Source of the DNA: Takakia lepidozioides
Lineage: Eukaryota; Streptophyta; Takakiopsida; Takakiales; Takakiaceae
Length of the DNA: 64,000 nucleotides
NCBI GenBank assembly: GCA_030704615.1
Contig: CM060734.1
Location: 12,710,001 to 12,774,000, forward strand
Direction: 5' to 3'
The position numbers and the translations under genes were made by a program. Below the pieces are notes generated by a model, which was given only the letters and a program-made list of their open reading frames with translations, did not search any database and was not told where the DNA came from. Of this stretch, positions 47,901 to 57,878 are shown piece by piece (the first letter of the stretch is position 1; each line of letters opens with the position of its first letter).

Positions 47901-49350
47901 CGAGTTGTTTTCTGTTGGTGCAAGGTTGTCATTCTTGCAGTTTTCTCGACTTTTAGCTGTTTTTTGACAGTTGGCCTGGTACTTTCTAGGAAATTGTATT
48001 GTTTTGAGTTGCACTGTTAGTTAGGAACAATGTAGTGACTGTGGGAGGCCTTGGGAGTCCTGAGCAGGAAGTCTGTATGGACATGCCACTTGTCTAACAC
48101 TCCTTAATCCGCTTTTCATCTCAGGAAATAACAAGCCTCTAGTACCTTCACCACCTGCCTGCTGTGTGGTCTGTGGGTGTCTCTGAGATGCCAACATTTT
48201 CTCTAGCTTGCATCTTATGTTGTGGATTTTTTCAGGGTCCTGTCCTGCACAAAAATTCGTTGGGTTCTGGGAGCTCGGCATCAATGGATGTCACAAATGG
48301 TGCACCTGAGAAGAATACATCATCAATTTCTCAGGCTGCTCATGGTGATGTTCGGAGGCTGAACACAATGTTACATACCTCACCCAATTTAGCATCAGCT
48401 TATTCTGTCATGTCACCCATGTGTAAGCTGGCCATGCATTTCATGTTTTCTTACTTGTAGGTAAACTTGAAGTAATGCGTCTTTCTGAATGTGCTGGTAT
48501 TGGGTCCCTACGATGGATTCGACATTGGTACTATTGGAATGTCTCTCATGTCGGCAGCCACTTCCAGTCATTTACTTACAGGGGGTTGCACATGTGGTGG
48601 TTTGAAAGGCAGATAGCTCAGCTGAAATTATTCTCCATGTTATGTTGATTTGTTTAGGTTTTGAACCTTATGACAGGTGATAAGATTTTATTAGCAAATT
48701 TTCAGTAGATGATTTTTGAAGCTAGTGATGAATTCCAGGGAGCAATCAATGGTCATCAAGCGGTTCAATTTGTTGCTGGGATGGACCGGAAGTGTGCATA
48801 TTATTATCCTTGGACTCGGGGCTTTGAGTTGTGATGCCACGAGGATTTTCCCAGCCCAACCAATCAGTGACTACTTAAAGTTGTAATAGCAGACCGCTGG
48901 AAGCATGAGATCGCTTCCATTCATTTTGGAGCAGATCGCAGTGAGGAACAAATCCTATACCTTTGACATCTTAGTTGTATGTTAATCAGTGTCTCTGTCT
49001 TCCTGAGATACAAGGTGATTTGCAACATCTGTTAGTGATCCGGACTCTTGAAGCCCTTTTTGGTAGCTATTTCTAAGTCTGGTTCAATTGTATTTGCAGC
49101 CAATGTGAAGGAGGGAACTCAGTCAGGTAGTGATTTTGAGGTAGGAAGACGGTCCCTAGATGCAAGGCTGCCAGATGATGCCCGGGGTTCAAAATGGAGG
49201 TCTTTATCGTCCAATGATCGTGGTGCGTACTTGCAGTCAATTGCTCGATCAGTGAACCACATGCGGGAAAGCCCTCAACAACATCGACATAATCCAAGTC
49301 CAAGGAGGGTCACCATCAATTGCGGGAATGGCATTCAGCCTGTTCCTTAA
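32970..49350 (+). CDS. BAR-domain/proline-rich protein, At2g33490-like
   Basis: Ten exons join with correct phases and no stops: 32970-33092, 34527-34599, 34962-35021, 36341-36402, 36685-36753, 44301-44501, 45145-45354, 46666-47895, 48236-48422 and 49100-49350 (TAA), about 821 residues. The start MKSFKKLRDFALSSHKSKDK matches the family N-terminus (MKSSLRKLRGFALHK-like). The BAR-like helical part contains GRVQFDIAKLLDAY, TESLISELQTVG, RPRSLITQAARHHAAQ and LFSKGLTALHGIEPY. Exon 8 is the Pro/Ser-rich tail with SGPLTS, MSPPQISELHKLPPPP and IAHSAPLSRP. BAR proteins bind curved membranes, so a role in membrane trafficking is likely. Compared with Arabidopsis, a DMKRQCDEKR-like segment after exon 5 is missing; it may be an exon hidden in the 7.5-kb intron. 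Exons 9-10 are the least certain. Confidence 0.82.
35120..35830 (-). mobile_element. Diverged LINE 3' region in intron 3
   Basis: At 35140-35175 the reverse strand resembles the 3' tail of the LINE family here (GTAGCCTTTTGGCCATAGACC against GTAGCCTTGTGGCCATTGACC in the 9.3-kb copy). Minus-strand open pieces follow at 35585-35334 and 35791-35603 without clear domains. Likely an older, divergent family member lying in the host gene intron. Confidence 0.4.
37033..37235 (+). repeat. Copia 5' LTR
   Basis: Begins TGTTAGACCTAATTTAG and ends GCTCTCATTTCA immediately before the primer-binding site. The boundaries follow the TG...CA rule. It is short, as in many plant Copia families. Confidence 0.7.
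37236..37249 (+). promoter_or_regulatory. Copia primer-binding site (tRNA-iMet)
   Basis: TGGTATCAGAGCCA is the standard plant Copia minus-strand priming site, complementary to the 3' end of initiator methionine tRNA. Confidence 0.9.
37537..43690 (+). pseudogene. Copia gag-pol polyprotein, broken
   Basis: Domains appear in the expected order. Gag comes first, with the zinc knuckle CFYCKMTNHVIKDC near 38285. Protease follows (WYVDTGATDHMA, about 38440). Integrase has WHRRLGHIGQARLHQL, CVSCIQGQHNC, HSDICGPL, TDNGGEYVSQAF and HNGVAERMNQTLM. Reverse transcriptase has VGCKWVYKLKMNPDGSIARY, then a jump to SIYGLKQSSRMWYQRID and LYVDDTIITSNS. After the LINE, LKDCLKKEFEMTDLGEVHH resumes, and RNase H ends with STEAEYMALMKASTEAIWL and DNQSAIALI. 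Frameshifts lie near 38690 and 39110, an internal deletion removes the QMDVKTAFLNG-like region at about 40110, and several stops follow. The protein cannot be made intact. Confidence 0.9.
40345..42887 (+). mobile_element. LINE nested in the Copia reverse transcriptase
   Basis: The 5'-truncated LINE is flanked by TCTCCTTA at 40337-40344 and 42888-42895, a likely target duplication, and Copia coding resumes after it. ORF2 parts include YKAGGPDGIVNELIKHG, GNYRGITLLNAVGKTFCR, GQAGFRRNRGCVDHIF, VFFLDVKKAYDTVWRDGL, GVAQGCTLSPLLFNVFI and the catalytic ALMFADDFAGIG. The C-terminal zinc motif CNCPLCGQSEDSIHF follows. In-frame stops occur near 40756 and 41033, and a frame change near 41965 marks a small deletion. 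The C-terminal frame (41976-42881) is intact and almost identical to the copy at 9341-10298. The endonuclease is absent. Confidence 0.88.
43700..44300. other. Intron 5 remainder of the BAR gene
   Basis: No gene seen. The sequence runs from the Copia breakpoint to the exon 6 acceptor (GGCAG at 44296-44300). A residual Copia 3' LTR was looked for and not recognised. Confidence 0.4.
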
Positions 49351-49390
49351 GTTGCAAGCTGGGTACCTCTTTCTCTCTCTATATATATAT

Positions 49391-49416
49391 GGCAAACAAC
49401 GTCTTATGAGTACAAT
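49391..49416 (+). mobile_element. 26-bp LINE 3' tail insertion
   Basis: GGCAAACAACGTCTTATGAG plus TACAAT is identical to the last 26 bases of the LINE at 40345-42887. It is embedded in CTATATATATA-like sequence on both sides (49379-49390 and 49418-49428), consistent with an extremely 5'-truncated insertion with its own target duplication. Confidence 0.7.
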
Positions 49417-50865
49417 GCTATATATATAAGCTCTCATAGCCCAGTGTATATGTTGGACAAAGCCAAGGGAGGTTGGTGTCCTAGTGTAACATTTCCAGCC
49501 AAGCTATAAAGTGCCAGTGAACAAATGAACAAACTAACAATCTTAGTCATGTGTGGGTTTCAATGGTAGTGGCATGGACAGTTGTGATAGGTATTTTCCC
49601 ATAGTTGGAAAAGTTGTCATTTAAAAAATTTATACAAAAGGAATGCAAACTCTCCCCTTTTCCAGGGTTCTTGTCTAGTGTTTTGGTTTCCCGTTATTGT
49701 TCTGGAGGATTACGCCAACGTACTTACCATTGGCTGGTGGTAGCTGATAATTGACTTGGTAGATGCAATGGTCGCAGTTGTGTCTGGTTGCATTTTTTCC
49801 CTGTTTGCTGTACTTGTTATGCTTTTGAAGTCTGGATTTTACGCTCCTGGTAAAGGTTATACCGTGGTATAGAATATGAACTACATATTCTCTCCTCCTA
49901 GGATATATTGTATGGAATAGTCTTTGACCAAGGATTAGTCAAGGACCAAGTAGCTGTTTGTACTTCATATGTTTTTCAATGAAGGAGAGACTGTTTCGAC
50001 AGGCTGTGGGTGGAGGGGTGGGTGAAAATAAGTTACTCTTTTGCTAGACTTTTCTCTCGTGCTGTCGTGGTCATGTTCATTCGATGAAATGTTGGTGGCT
50101 GTCCCTGTTGCTGACTCTGAAACTGAAATCTCACCCACGTCATCATCCTCCACATCACTTGCCAAAACTGTTGTTCCGGAAGCAGCTCATGGAATAGATA
50201 TCTGATTCCAAGACACAGGCACACAGATTTGTGCGCAAGCGCTTCACAGACCAAAGAAAACGCAGATGTGAGCACAGGTCCAGTTTTACCACTTCTGTGC
50301 GTGGATGTCGTCAAAGACTGATAATCCAAACTGCATAGTTGCATCGGTCTCTTTGTTCCACCACTGTTTCTCTCTAACACTGCTTTTCTGTGCTTTCTTT
50401 CCCTGTGTTCTCTCTACAGATCTAATGTCCACTAATTTACTCTTAACACTTTTGCCATTCAGAGCTGACTATAATAAGGTTAGATCATTTCATGGTCTTA
50501 ATGCTGCTGAAAACAGACTTTTTGGTCATTTGATTGTACAAGTTGGTGTGGTTAGTGTTATAAATAGTTTCTACTAGATCCTATGTTGGTTTACTATACA
50601 CAATTTGTAATTGCTCATTTTCCAGCATGTCCATAGTCTCTAGTTGGCATGACTCAGAACAACACACACCAATGAATGTTTTTGGACCAATACGAGTCTT
50701 CACATGGAGTAAGGACAGTTGACCATTTTCTCTTGACTTCAACAAGATGCAAAGTTAATGCCCTTAAAGGGAGGGAGCATAGATACCTAGTGAACCAGTA
50801 TCAGTGGCATTTTGGTGTCCCGGATGCAACTTGAATCTGTGATGTCACTTGTAGGGTATTGTGTT
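49417..50865. other. Gene-free stretch downstream of the BAR gene
   Basis: No supported gene. Minus-strand open pieces near 50380-49965 include an acidic SDVEDDDVGEISVSES segment preceded by ELLPEQQFWQ. They might be a transposon exon pair, but no family is recognised. The rest is AT-rich. Confidence 0.3.
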
Positions 50866-51683
50866 TTAACCCTTAAAAGGACGAGCTATTTTTTGGTGGG
50901 CCCACTCAAAAAGGGTGCATACCCTTATGGACGAGGGTGTAACTTCTTACCCCCAATCATCCATGGGGATGAACCTTATACTTATGTGCATATCTACTAG
51001 ATCCATGTCCTGTCAAAAATATAGGCAAATAAATATAGGCAAATTGACCGTTGCATTCGGGAGATTATAACAAACTAATATGCCCCAATTTGTAAATATA
51101 TTCAAAAATTGCATGGAAAAAAATGTTTGACCACAAAATTGAAGTATCTTGAGTCCAATCTTTCAAAGGCCCTCCATAATCTGATTATATGGCACCTAAA
51201 CTACTGCCTCCCCCAAAAAATCAGACCAAAATTCCAAAAATTCAGATAGGCTGCTTTGTATGTGAAACGTGGGGGGTAAATTATCTTGTTTTGGCTTCTT
51301 TCCCAAGTGAGGTGACATTTGTCTTCCAATTCCTCTGGTAAGTAAGTGCATAGTAACATTTCATGGTGTCTTGTCCAAATTTTTTGGCATTAAGATAAAT
51401 TTTCAGCCCTACATGTTATCTTGAAGATTGCCCATTTGGCTGCCACGTAGGCAGCTCAATGGTGCTCTAACACTGGATTTCCTGAAACCTTGGCACTTTG
51501 CAAAATTCTAGGGAGCAGAGCTGTTATGATTTTTTGGCGCTGTAAATTCCCACATGTGCTCCTCTCTGACATCTACAATTCATCTTCAAGGTTCACCTCC
51601 ATCCACTATCATCCATGGGAACTGGAGCGTGGCAAGTAATCTGACGCGACCCGATTCGGGTCACGTTGTCCTATAGGGGTTAA
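50866..51683. mobile_element. piggyBac-like non-autonomous element (TTAA flanks)
   Basis: TTAA at 50866-50869 is followed by CCCTTAAAAGGACGAGC. At the other end GTCCTATAGGGG is followed by TTAA at 51680-51683. The inverted ends (CCCTTAAAAGGAC and CCCCTATAGGAC) begin with CCC next to TTAA, the hallmark of piggyBac superfamily elements. The 810-bp interior has no coding sequence. The right subterminal part has a small palindrome (ACCCGATTCGGGT). The terminal repeat is short and imperfect, so this is a candidate. Confidence 0.5.
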
Positions 51684-52690
51684 GTGTTAGCTATCCCTTT
51701 GAATTATTGAACTTGAGAAGAAAAAGAGCAATACATCATATAAGCCCAGATATTAAGCTTGATTAGAGCCATCCATTTGGGTGAGCAAATTATTCATCAA
51801 TTTGCACTAGAGTAGATATCCTAGTGGTTGAGAGTTTATGCCTTGTCTGTGCATAACCTAGGTGATCTAGGGTTTGGAAAGATTTTCCTGCTTTTTCCCT
51901 TTGGGTTTGTGAAGCCTTAAAACAAGTGTGAGAGAATAATCTCCTATCCTCACAAGGCACTTGACAAACGACAGGGGCGAAGCAAAGAAGAGCTTGCAAG
52001 CACGCAAGAGGAGGATACACCACAACTGATAGGATTCTTTAACACGTACAAAGTTCTCACAGCTTTACACATACGTTTCACCAGAGTACACAAGCCGTCT
52101 GACACAAGTCAGGCCGCTGCTTTATACACTAACCCTAGGGCTGCTGTGAGGTGGCGAGGCGTTATAGGCTGAGCGCGCGACGCCTCTTTCTGGCCATAGA
52201 TTGATCGGACGGTCAAGATAAAACCAGCACATAAGCTAACCCCTAACTTAACTATGAGTGTAACGGTTTACCGGTATACTAAGCGAAAAAATACACTAGA
52301 TGAATGAGTATAGATGGATGGATGAAATAGGAAAGTAAGTCACTAGGAGGAAATGGGCCTTCACATCTGTGAAGCCTACCCCCCTCGGAAAGTCCCGAGC
52401 TCCGCTAGGTAAAATATAAGAAATAATATATAAAATATTTTGATAAAATCACCATCCTCTGCTGGGTGAAAAACCTACCAAGGGAAAACCTGGCACCTGC
52501 AAATTGGGCCGAGGACAAAACCCTTGGGTAGGAAAACCGTGCAGGGAGTACAGGTGGTGATATATCATAAGACTAAAATGTTTTGAGTCATATAATGTCA
52601 CAAAAGTCACAAATCCGCAATCTAAGACCAAGCCGCCGAAGAACAAGAGGATCAAGCTTAAGCAAATCAGCAAAGAAGATCAAGACATCA
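51684..52690. other. Gene-free stretch, possible Ty3 LTR
   Basis: No gene supported. Sequence between 52020 and 52570 lies where the 3' LTR of the minus-strand Ty3 element would be expected, but LTR borders were not identified. Confidence 0.3.
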
Positions 52691-52699
52691 CCCCACCAT

Positions 52700-53745
52700 G
52701 CGTCCCTCCACGTTGATGCACGTGAGATCAAAGACCAACTCGGAATGCACCAAATCAGTGAGAAACAGGTTCATCATGCGCTTGAACATTGGGCCCCTGC
52801 GGAAGAAGGAGAGCACGTCGCCCACGTGAAATCTAATAGAGCAAGTATGGACCGTCGATCTTGAGCTTAGATTTGCATGCATGCTTACCATGCTGCAACC
52901 GAATGCACACGGTTTGTCCCACCTGAAACAGGTTAGAATACTTGACACGTTTGTGAAAATTGCAGACCTGGGTTAGCTAAGCCTTACCAATGTTCGACTT
53001 GGCATCGTAGATAGACACCGCATGCCGACCATGAAGATCCTCAACAAAGGTATCAAGATCAACCGGATCAGCAACAGTAGAGATAAGAGGGGTAGAATGC
53101 AAAGAAGAAACACACTTACGACCATAAAATAACTCAAAAGGAGTCTTCTTGGTGCTAGCATGCACGGCGGTGCGATAAGCAAAGAGAAATAGGGGGAAGA
53201 GAGGTATCCCACTCCCTGGTAAGTGTGCCATTCTTCTCCAACATTCGGCAAAGAGTTTGGTTGAAGCGTTCTGTAAGGCCATTGGTCTGGGGATGGTATG
53301 GGGCGGTGGTGGAATGTTTGACACCAAAATTGAAACAAACCACCGTGAGGAGCTGGTTACAAAACTCCCTGCCTTGATTCGTCAGTATCTCCCGAGGACA
53401 CCCATGCCGCATAAGGATCTTATTGAAGAAGAACTGAGCTACAGCATCACTATCATTGGTACGCAAATGCCGAACTTCTACCCACTTAGTCAAGTAATCA
53501 GTAGCAACACAAAGGTAGCTTCGACCCTTTGATGTGAGTGCGAGGGGTCCTACCAAGTTAATGCCAACACGAACAAAAGCATGGGTAACAGGCAAAGGCT
53601 GCAGCTCATGCAAGATCCGGGCCCTAGGGAGAGCAATGTTAGCACGACAACCTTCACACTTAGAGATGAATTCCGTGACATCCCGTGGTAGTGATAAGTT
53701 GGGTAAGGCTAGAGATACTGCGTTGTTTGAAGTATGTCAGAATGA
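52700..53745 (-). pseudogene. Ty3 integrase and C-terminal region, minus strand
   Basis: Reading from 53700 downward: FISKCEGCRANIALPRARI gives the Cys pair of the integrase zinc finger. GINLVGPLALTSKGRSYLCV, ATDYLTKWVEVRHL, ILTNQGREFCNQL (the DxG position reads N-Q-G) and HPQTNGLTERFNQTLCRML are the catalytic core. After a frame change near 53200 come LPLFLFAYRTAVHASTKKTP and FELFYGRKC, then a C-terminal GQTVCIRL-like block near 52915. The second catalytic Asp appears replaced by Asn, and the 5' part is cut at about 53750 by a LINE. Inactive remnant. Confidence 0.8.
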
Positions 53746-53749
53746 GTTT

Positions 53750-55380
53750 TTTTTTTGTCGTGGGTGGGAGTGTTCAAATTGTGTGTGGGAGGGGCTTTGA
53801 AGCCATGCACGTTCAAGTGGGGAGATGGTGTTGGGGTAGCTTGGTAGGTCGGTTTGTATACTGATCTTCAGTTGTCTTAGAATAAACAGTGTGCGGGTGG
53901 TTGGGGAGTGAAAGCATGATTGGGGATAAAGGGTGGGAAGAGAATATAGCCCATTGTATTTACCCGCCAGGTATTTGAGGAGGCCTCTAAAAATGAGTCC
54001 TAAGCGACCACGGTCGTTTAGGGCTTCCTTGTAATTGTGAGCCAAGGGTGCGGGTGTATGAGATGATGAGGGGACTAGAGCCTATGTCATAGCTATCTTG
54101 TGGGAGTTGGGTGAGAGCGTTCGGGGTGCTAGTGGGTAGGCCACATATACGTTTGGTGAGTTGAACAATATTTTTATCAATTTGTTTGATGTCTAGTAAA
54201 GAGAAGAGGGCGGCATGAAAGGCGTATTGTACTTGGGTTTTGAGGACTGTGTTGATGATGGCAAGCTTGGGGTGGATGGCAACCGGAGCTTTGAGGAGGG
54301 CCAGGCTTTTGTTGGTTAGTTTATAGAGTGTTGTGGATTTTCCATGTGAGTGAGGGGACCAGCTGAATGCCTAGGTAGGTGTAGGGCTCGTCTGGGCCTA
54401 AGAAGGGGAAGGGTTTTTGTTGATAATATATGGAGTTTACAGTGGGAGACTATGGTGGATTTTGTGAGTTTGCTGCAATGTGTGGTGGCAATGACCGCAC
54501 ATTTGTGGAGGCTGAACTCCATGCCAGACCATTGGTTGAAGCGGGCAAGTTTGTCCACCCATCGCTTAAGATGTTGAGGTTTGTGTGCAAGTATGGCAAG
54601 GTCGTCAGCATAAGTTGCTGCAGTGATTTCATTAGGGGAGGTTTTGTACTGATAACCAAGGTTTCCACGGGCGAGCCATCTGAGCAGGGGTTCAAGGAAT
54701 ATGATGAATAGATAGGGGCTCAGAGTGTCACCTTGAATGGTTCCATGAAGGATGGGAATAGGAGGCGTGGAACCATAGTAAGAACCAGCGTATTTTGTGG
54801 TGATGTTGGTGTAGATGTTACCAATGAGCTAGATAGCATCTATAGGGTATCCTAAATCTATCATGACGGCGAGCAGGCGGGGGTGGTCTAGGGATCCGAA
54901 GGCATTTTTTAAGTCGATGTAGAGAAGATAAATGTCTTGTTTGGTAAGTTTTGTATCTTCCAGAGCCGATAGGACATATTGTATTTGACTGGTGGTACTC
55001 CGCGTAGCACGAAAACCTTCTTGTGGGTCGCTGAGGATCCGGTGTTGTTCCCCATAGGTAGACAACATTGTTGTCAGGGTGCTAGTGAATAGTGTTAACT
55101 AGTGCGATAGGCCTGTAGTTACCAAGGTCCGTGGGGTCACCTTTTTCGAATAGTAGTATGGTCCTGCTATGCTTCCCGCAAGGGAGTGTGGTATTCGGTG
55201 GAGCTGGTAGCAGAGTTGAAATTTTTTAAAGAGGAGGTCATGAAATTGGGGTTCGAGTGCTTGGAGGATGGCGTTGGGTATGAGGTCTGGGCCTGGCGCC
55301 TTGGCTTTGGATAGGTTTTTGAGGCATGAGTCATAGAGGTCTCTTGTGAAGAGATTCAATATACAGTCTGTAGGGGGGCC
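53750..55380 (-). mobile_element. LINE reverse transcriptase, minus strand, decayed
   Basis: Minus-strand blocks in order: KAPGPDLIPNAILQAL (55300), GNYRPIALVNT (about 55110), EGFRATRSTTSQIQYVLSAL (about 55020), YLLYIDLKNAFGSLDHPRLL (about 54910), IQGDTLSPYLFIIFLEPLL (about 54730), AATYADDLAILAHKPQHLK (about 54620, catalytic YADD) and MEFSLHKCAVIATTH (about 54500). Later QVQYAFHAALFSLLDI lies near 54210. Frameshifts and stops separate the blocks. A poly(A) tail is seen as the T-run at 53749-53757, exactly where the Ty3 integrase is interrupted, so it probably inserted into that element. It differs from the LINE family with copies at 9.3 and 40.3 kb. Confidence 0.8.
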
Positions 55381-55426
55381 GCGTTTTTTTAGGGAGAAGC
55401 CGTCAAGGTCGTGCCACGGGTAGTGC

Positions 55427-56044
55427 TTGACTCTGCATAGGCAAGTGGATACGTGTTGGCTTGGATGCAGGCAGTTAGTGACTGTGGGTGTGTATGAAGT
55501 CGATGATCGTGGTACTCATTTCTTAAACTCCACTATTGAGCAAATGACGGCTAAGTATGTCATTAAGCATCGAAAGACCACCCCTCATCATCCTCGGGCG
55601 AATGGCCAAACTGAGAAAACCAATGGACTTTTATGTGCAATCTTGACCAAAATAATTTCTGGTTCTGGCAAAGATTGGGATATCAAGCTATTTTCTGCTT
55701 TGTGGGCCTATCGGACTGCCTTTAAGGTTACTATAGGTTTTACACCTTTTCAACTTGTTTTTGGCCAGGAGGCGATTTTGCCTATTGAATTAGAGATACC
55801 CTCTCTCCGCATAGCTATCGAAGAGCGTCTTGGCGAAACTGACAGCTCGATTGTTGCAATTGGTAAAAGGATGAACTTCGTTGGCAGGCGTTACAACATA
55901 TTGAAGTCACCCAGTTGCGGCGGAAGGACTATTATGACAGCCGCCTTAAGCCTAAAGCATTTAAAACCCATGATTTGGTGCTCATTTTATGATAGTCGCT
56001 TTCAAGATTCTGCCCACAGAATACTTAAGTATGGTAGAGTTTAA
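55427..56044 (+). pseudogene. Ty3 integrase fragment, plus strand
   Basis: The 205-codon frame contains DDRGTHFLNSTIEQM (DxGxxF-type second Asp), TTPHHPRANGQTEKTNGLL (HPxxNGQxE with the catalytic Glu), ALWAYRTAFKVTIGFTPFQL and VFGQEAILPIELEIPSL. This is a Ty3/gypsy integrase core from the second Asp onward, followed by the start of the C-terminal domain. A frame slip near 55870 garbles the LxxRR segment. Upstream integrase, RT and gag are absent. Its orientation is opposite to the other Ty3 integrase in the window, so it is a separate element. Confidence 0.85.
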
Positions 56045-56553
56045 GGCGATCGCCATTAATGCGAGTGTCCAATGGATCGCCAAAAATTATCGATAATGTC
56101 ACTGAGCCATTGGGAAAAGCCTCCACCGAGCGATAAGGGCCAAGCCAGAGCATTTTTAATTTGCCAGGAAATTTTTTAGGTTACGTGAGGGGGAGGGTGT
56201 TTTACAATTCTATTGGTCAAGGATCATTTTTTCTTATGATTGCGTTATCATTAGGTTGATAGAGAGCCATCGTCGCCGTTTGTGGTAGCCGCCATGTCGA
56301 ATCAGTTATGACCGACAGTTAGTTTCATTGCTTACTGCAAGACAATTGTATAGCCAAGTGGCTGCTGTTAGGTTATGCCACCTTGGTCAATAGATAGGAG
56401 TGGGGCCGTCTTTTCCGCTCTCATTTCCATTGTTGTGTCATTCTCTTCTTGCAGAGCGATAGTTTGTTGTAGTGTGCGAGAGAGAGTGTGTAGGAGGGAG
56501 CATTGGGTGAAGTGAGTGTTGTGAGGAAAAGTAGTGTTTCCAGCCAATTAGTC

Positions 56554-57878
56554 AAGATGGTGAAGAAATCTGTGCAGCAACCATTGCCGAGGCCGGTTTC
56601 CATGATGGCAGAAGAATTGCGGAGTTGTGATATTACTATGATTTTGGGTAACCGTGATCAGAAAGCGCTGTGGAGGCAGACACAGATGTTGGAGTTTTTT
56701 ATTCTCTGTTTGAAGGGTATGCCAAAGCCTAGCATGACATTAGTTATGCAGTTTTGCAATTCTTACGATCGTGGTTCGAAGAGTGGAATAGTGAAGGGCA
56801 CGGGGATAGTTGTTGATGCTCGCACTGTCACAGAGGTCTTGTTATTGCCCTCAACAAGAATTGAAGTCGATGGTTTTAAGGATGAGGCTTTTGTTCCTGC
56901 AAGCCATTTCAAGTTGAATGCTTTCAATCGAACGGGAGGTTGGGCAATTGCCAAAGCAATCAGACCTGAGCTGATGGAATGGATGAAGTTTGCAGTAAGC
57001 CGATTAGCCCTGAAGAAGGCCGCTACTTATGTTGTGTAATCGCAACTTAATTCGGTGGTAGCAACATTCATGGGCCTGCAAATCAATTGGGCAGAATTCG
57101 TCTTTGGGAAGATCCATGAGGAGATAATATCGAAGCGTAAGAATGGTAAGACTGACACTCTGTTTTGTGCGACCTATTTGTCTATGATTATGCAACATCG
57201 ATCGAAGGTACCACCTCCTGCCGATGCAAATGACATTGAGATTATTGACAGGCCAGAGACGAGTAGGCTCCAAGAGAAGAATCCAAGGACCACAACGCCT
57301 GTAGCAACTACTCCTATCACTTCTATTGTTGTATCAGGAAGTAAGGATGTGGGTAGTCAAACCTCTTTCACAGCAAGGTTGCGTGAATTGGTCTCTGGTC
57401 TTCAAGAGATAGCAGCAGAAACAATTGATCACGAGGACGTGAAGGGGGAATTGGACGATTTGAGGACCCTCATACTGCTACTTTGTCGCGTAATCAACAG
57501 TTGCAGCTTGCTTGGGATGATGCCAAGAAAAAGATGGAGGGAGATGCAAGGGAACTCCAGAAATCGAAGGAGCAATGGCAGACTCGAGAGGCACAACATC
57601 ATAAGACTTCTGTAGATAAGGATGCTCTAATTACCATGTTGACTGAACGATCAAATTCCAAGGACAGTCAAATTGCAGAATTAGAGAAGAGATTGGCAGA
57701 AGTTGCTAATCAGATTGTCGAATTAGAGAAACGTCCTCCAGTGGTCCAAAATTCAGAAGAGCAATATGTGGCATTACAACAGGAGTTTGAGGCTTACCGT
57801 GTTGAGCAGAAAGGCGCAATGGATGTGATGGAGGAGACAATGAGGGCTCAGATGGCTGAATTGGAGCTGAGCCGATCA
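56554..57878 (+). pseudogene. Retroelement-associated coiled-coil ORF, unrecognised
   Basis: One frame runs from about 56503 to 57495 with a single in-frame stop (TAA at 57037-57039). A shift then leads to the frame 57483-57914, which is rich in Glu/Lys/Gln heptads (IAELEKRLAEVANQIVELEK, about 57670-57730), a coiled coil. The N-terminal half contains LWRQTQMLEFFILCLKG and GWAIAKAIRPELMEWMKF; I do not recognise its fold. The position just 3' of a Ty3 integrase in the same orientation suggests an extra (gag-like or accessory) ORF of a long Ty3 element, but a separate gene is possible. A CACTA-type terminus at 57879 cuts it. Confidence 0.45.

Noticed and set aside
51800-51880. Third SINE head (CTAGTGGTTGAGAG segment)
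   Set aside because: An A-box-like string is present but no acceptable B box follows at the right distance.
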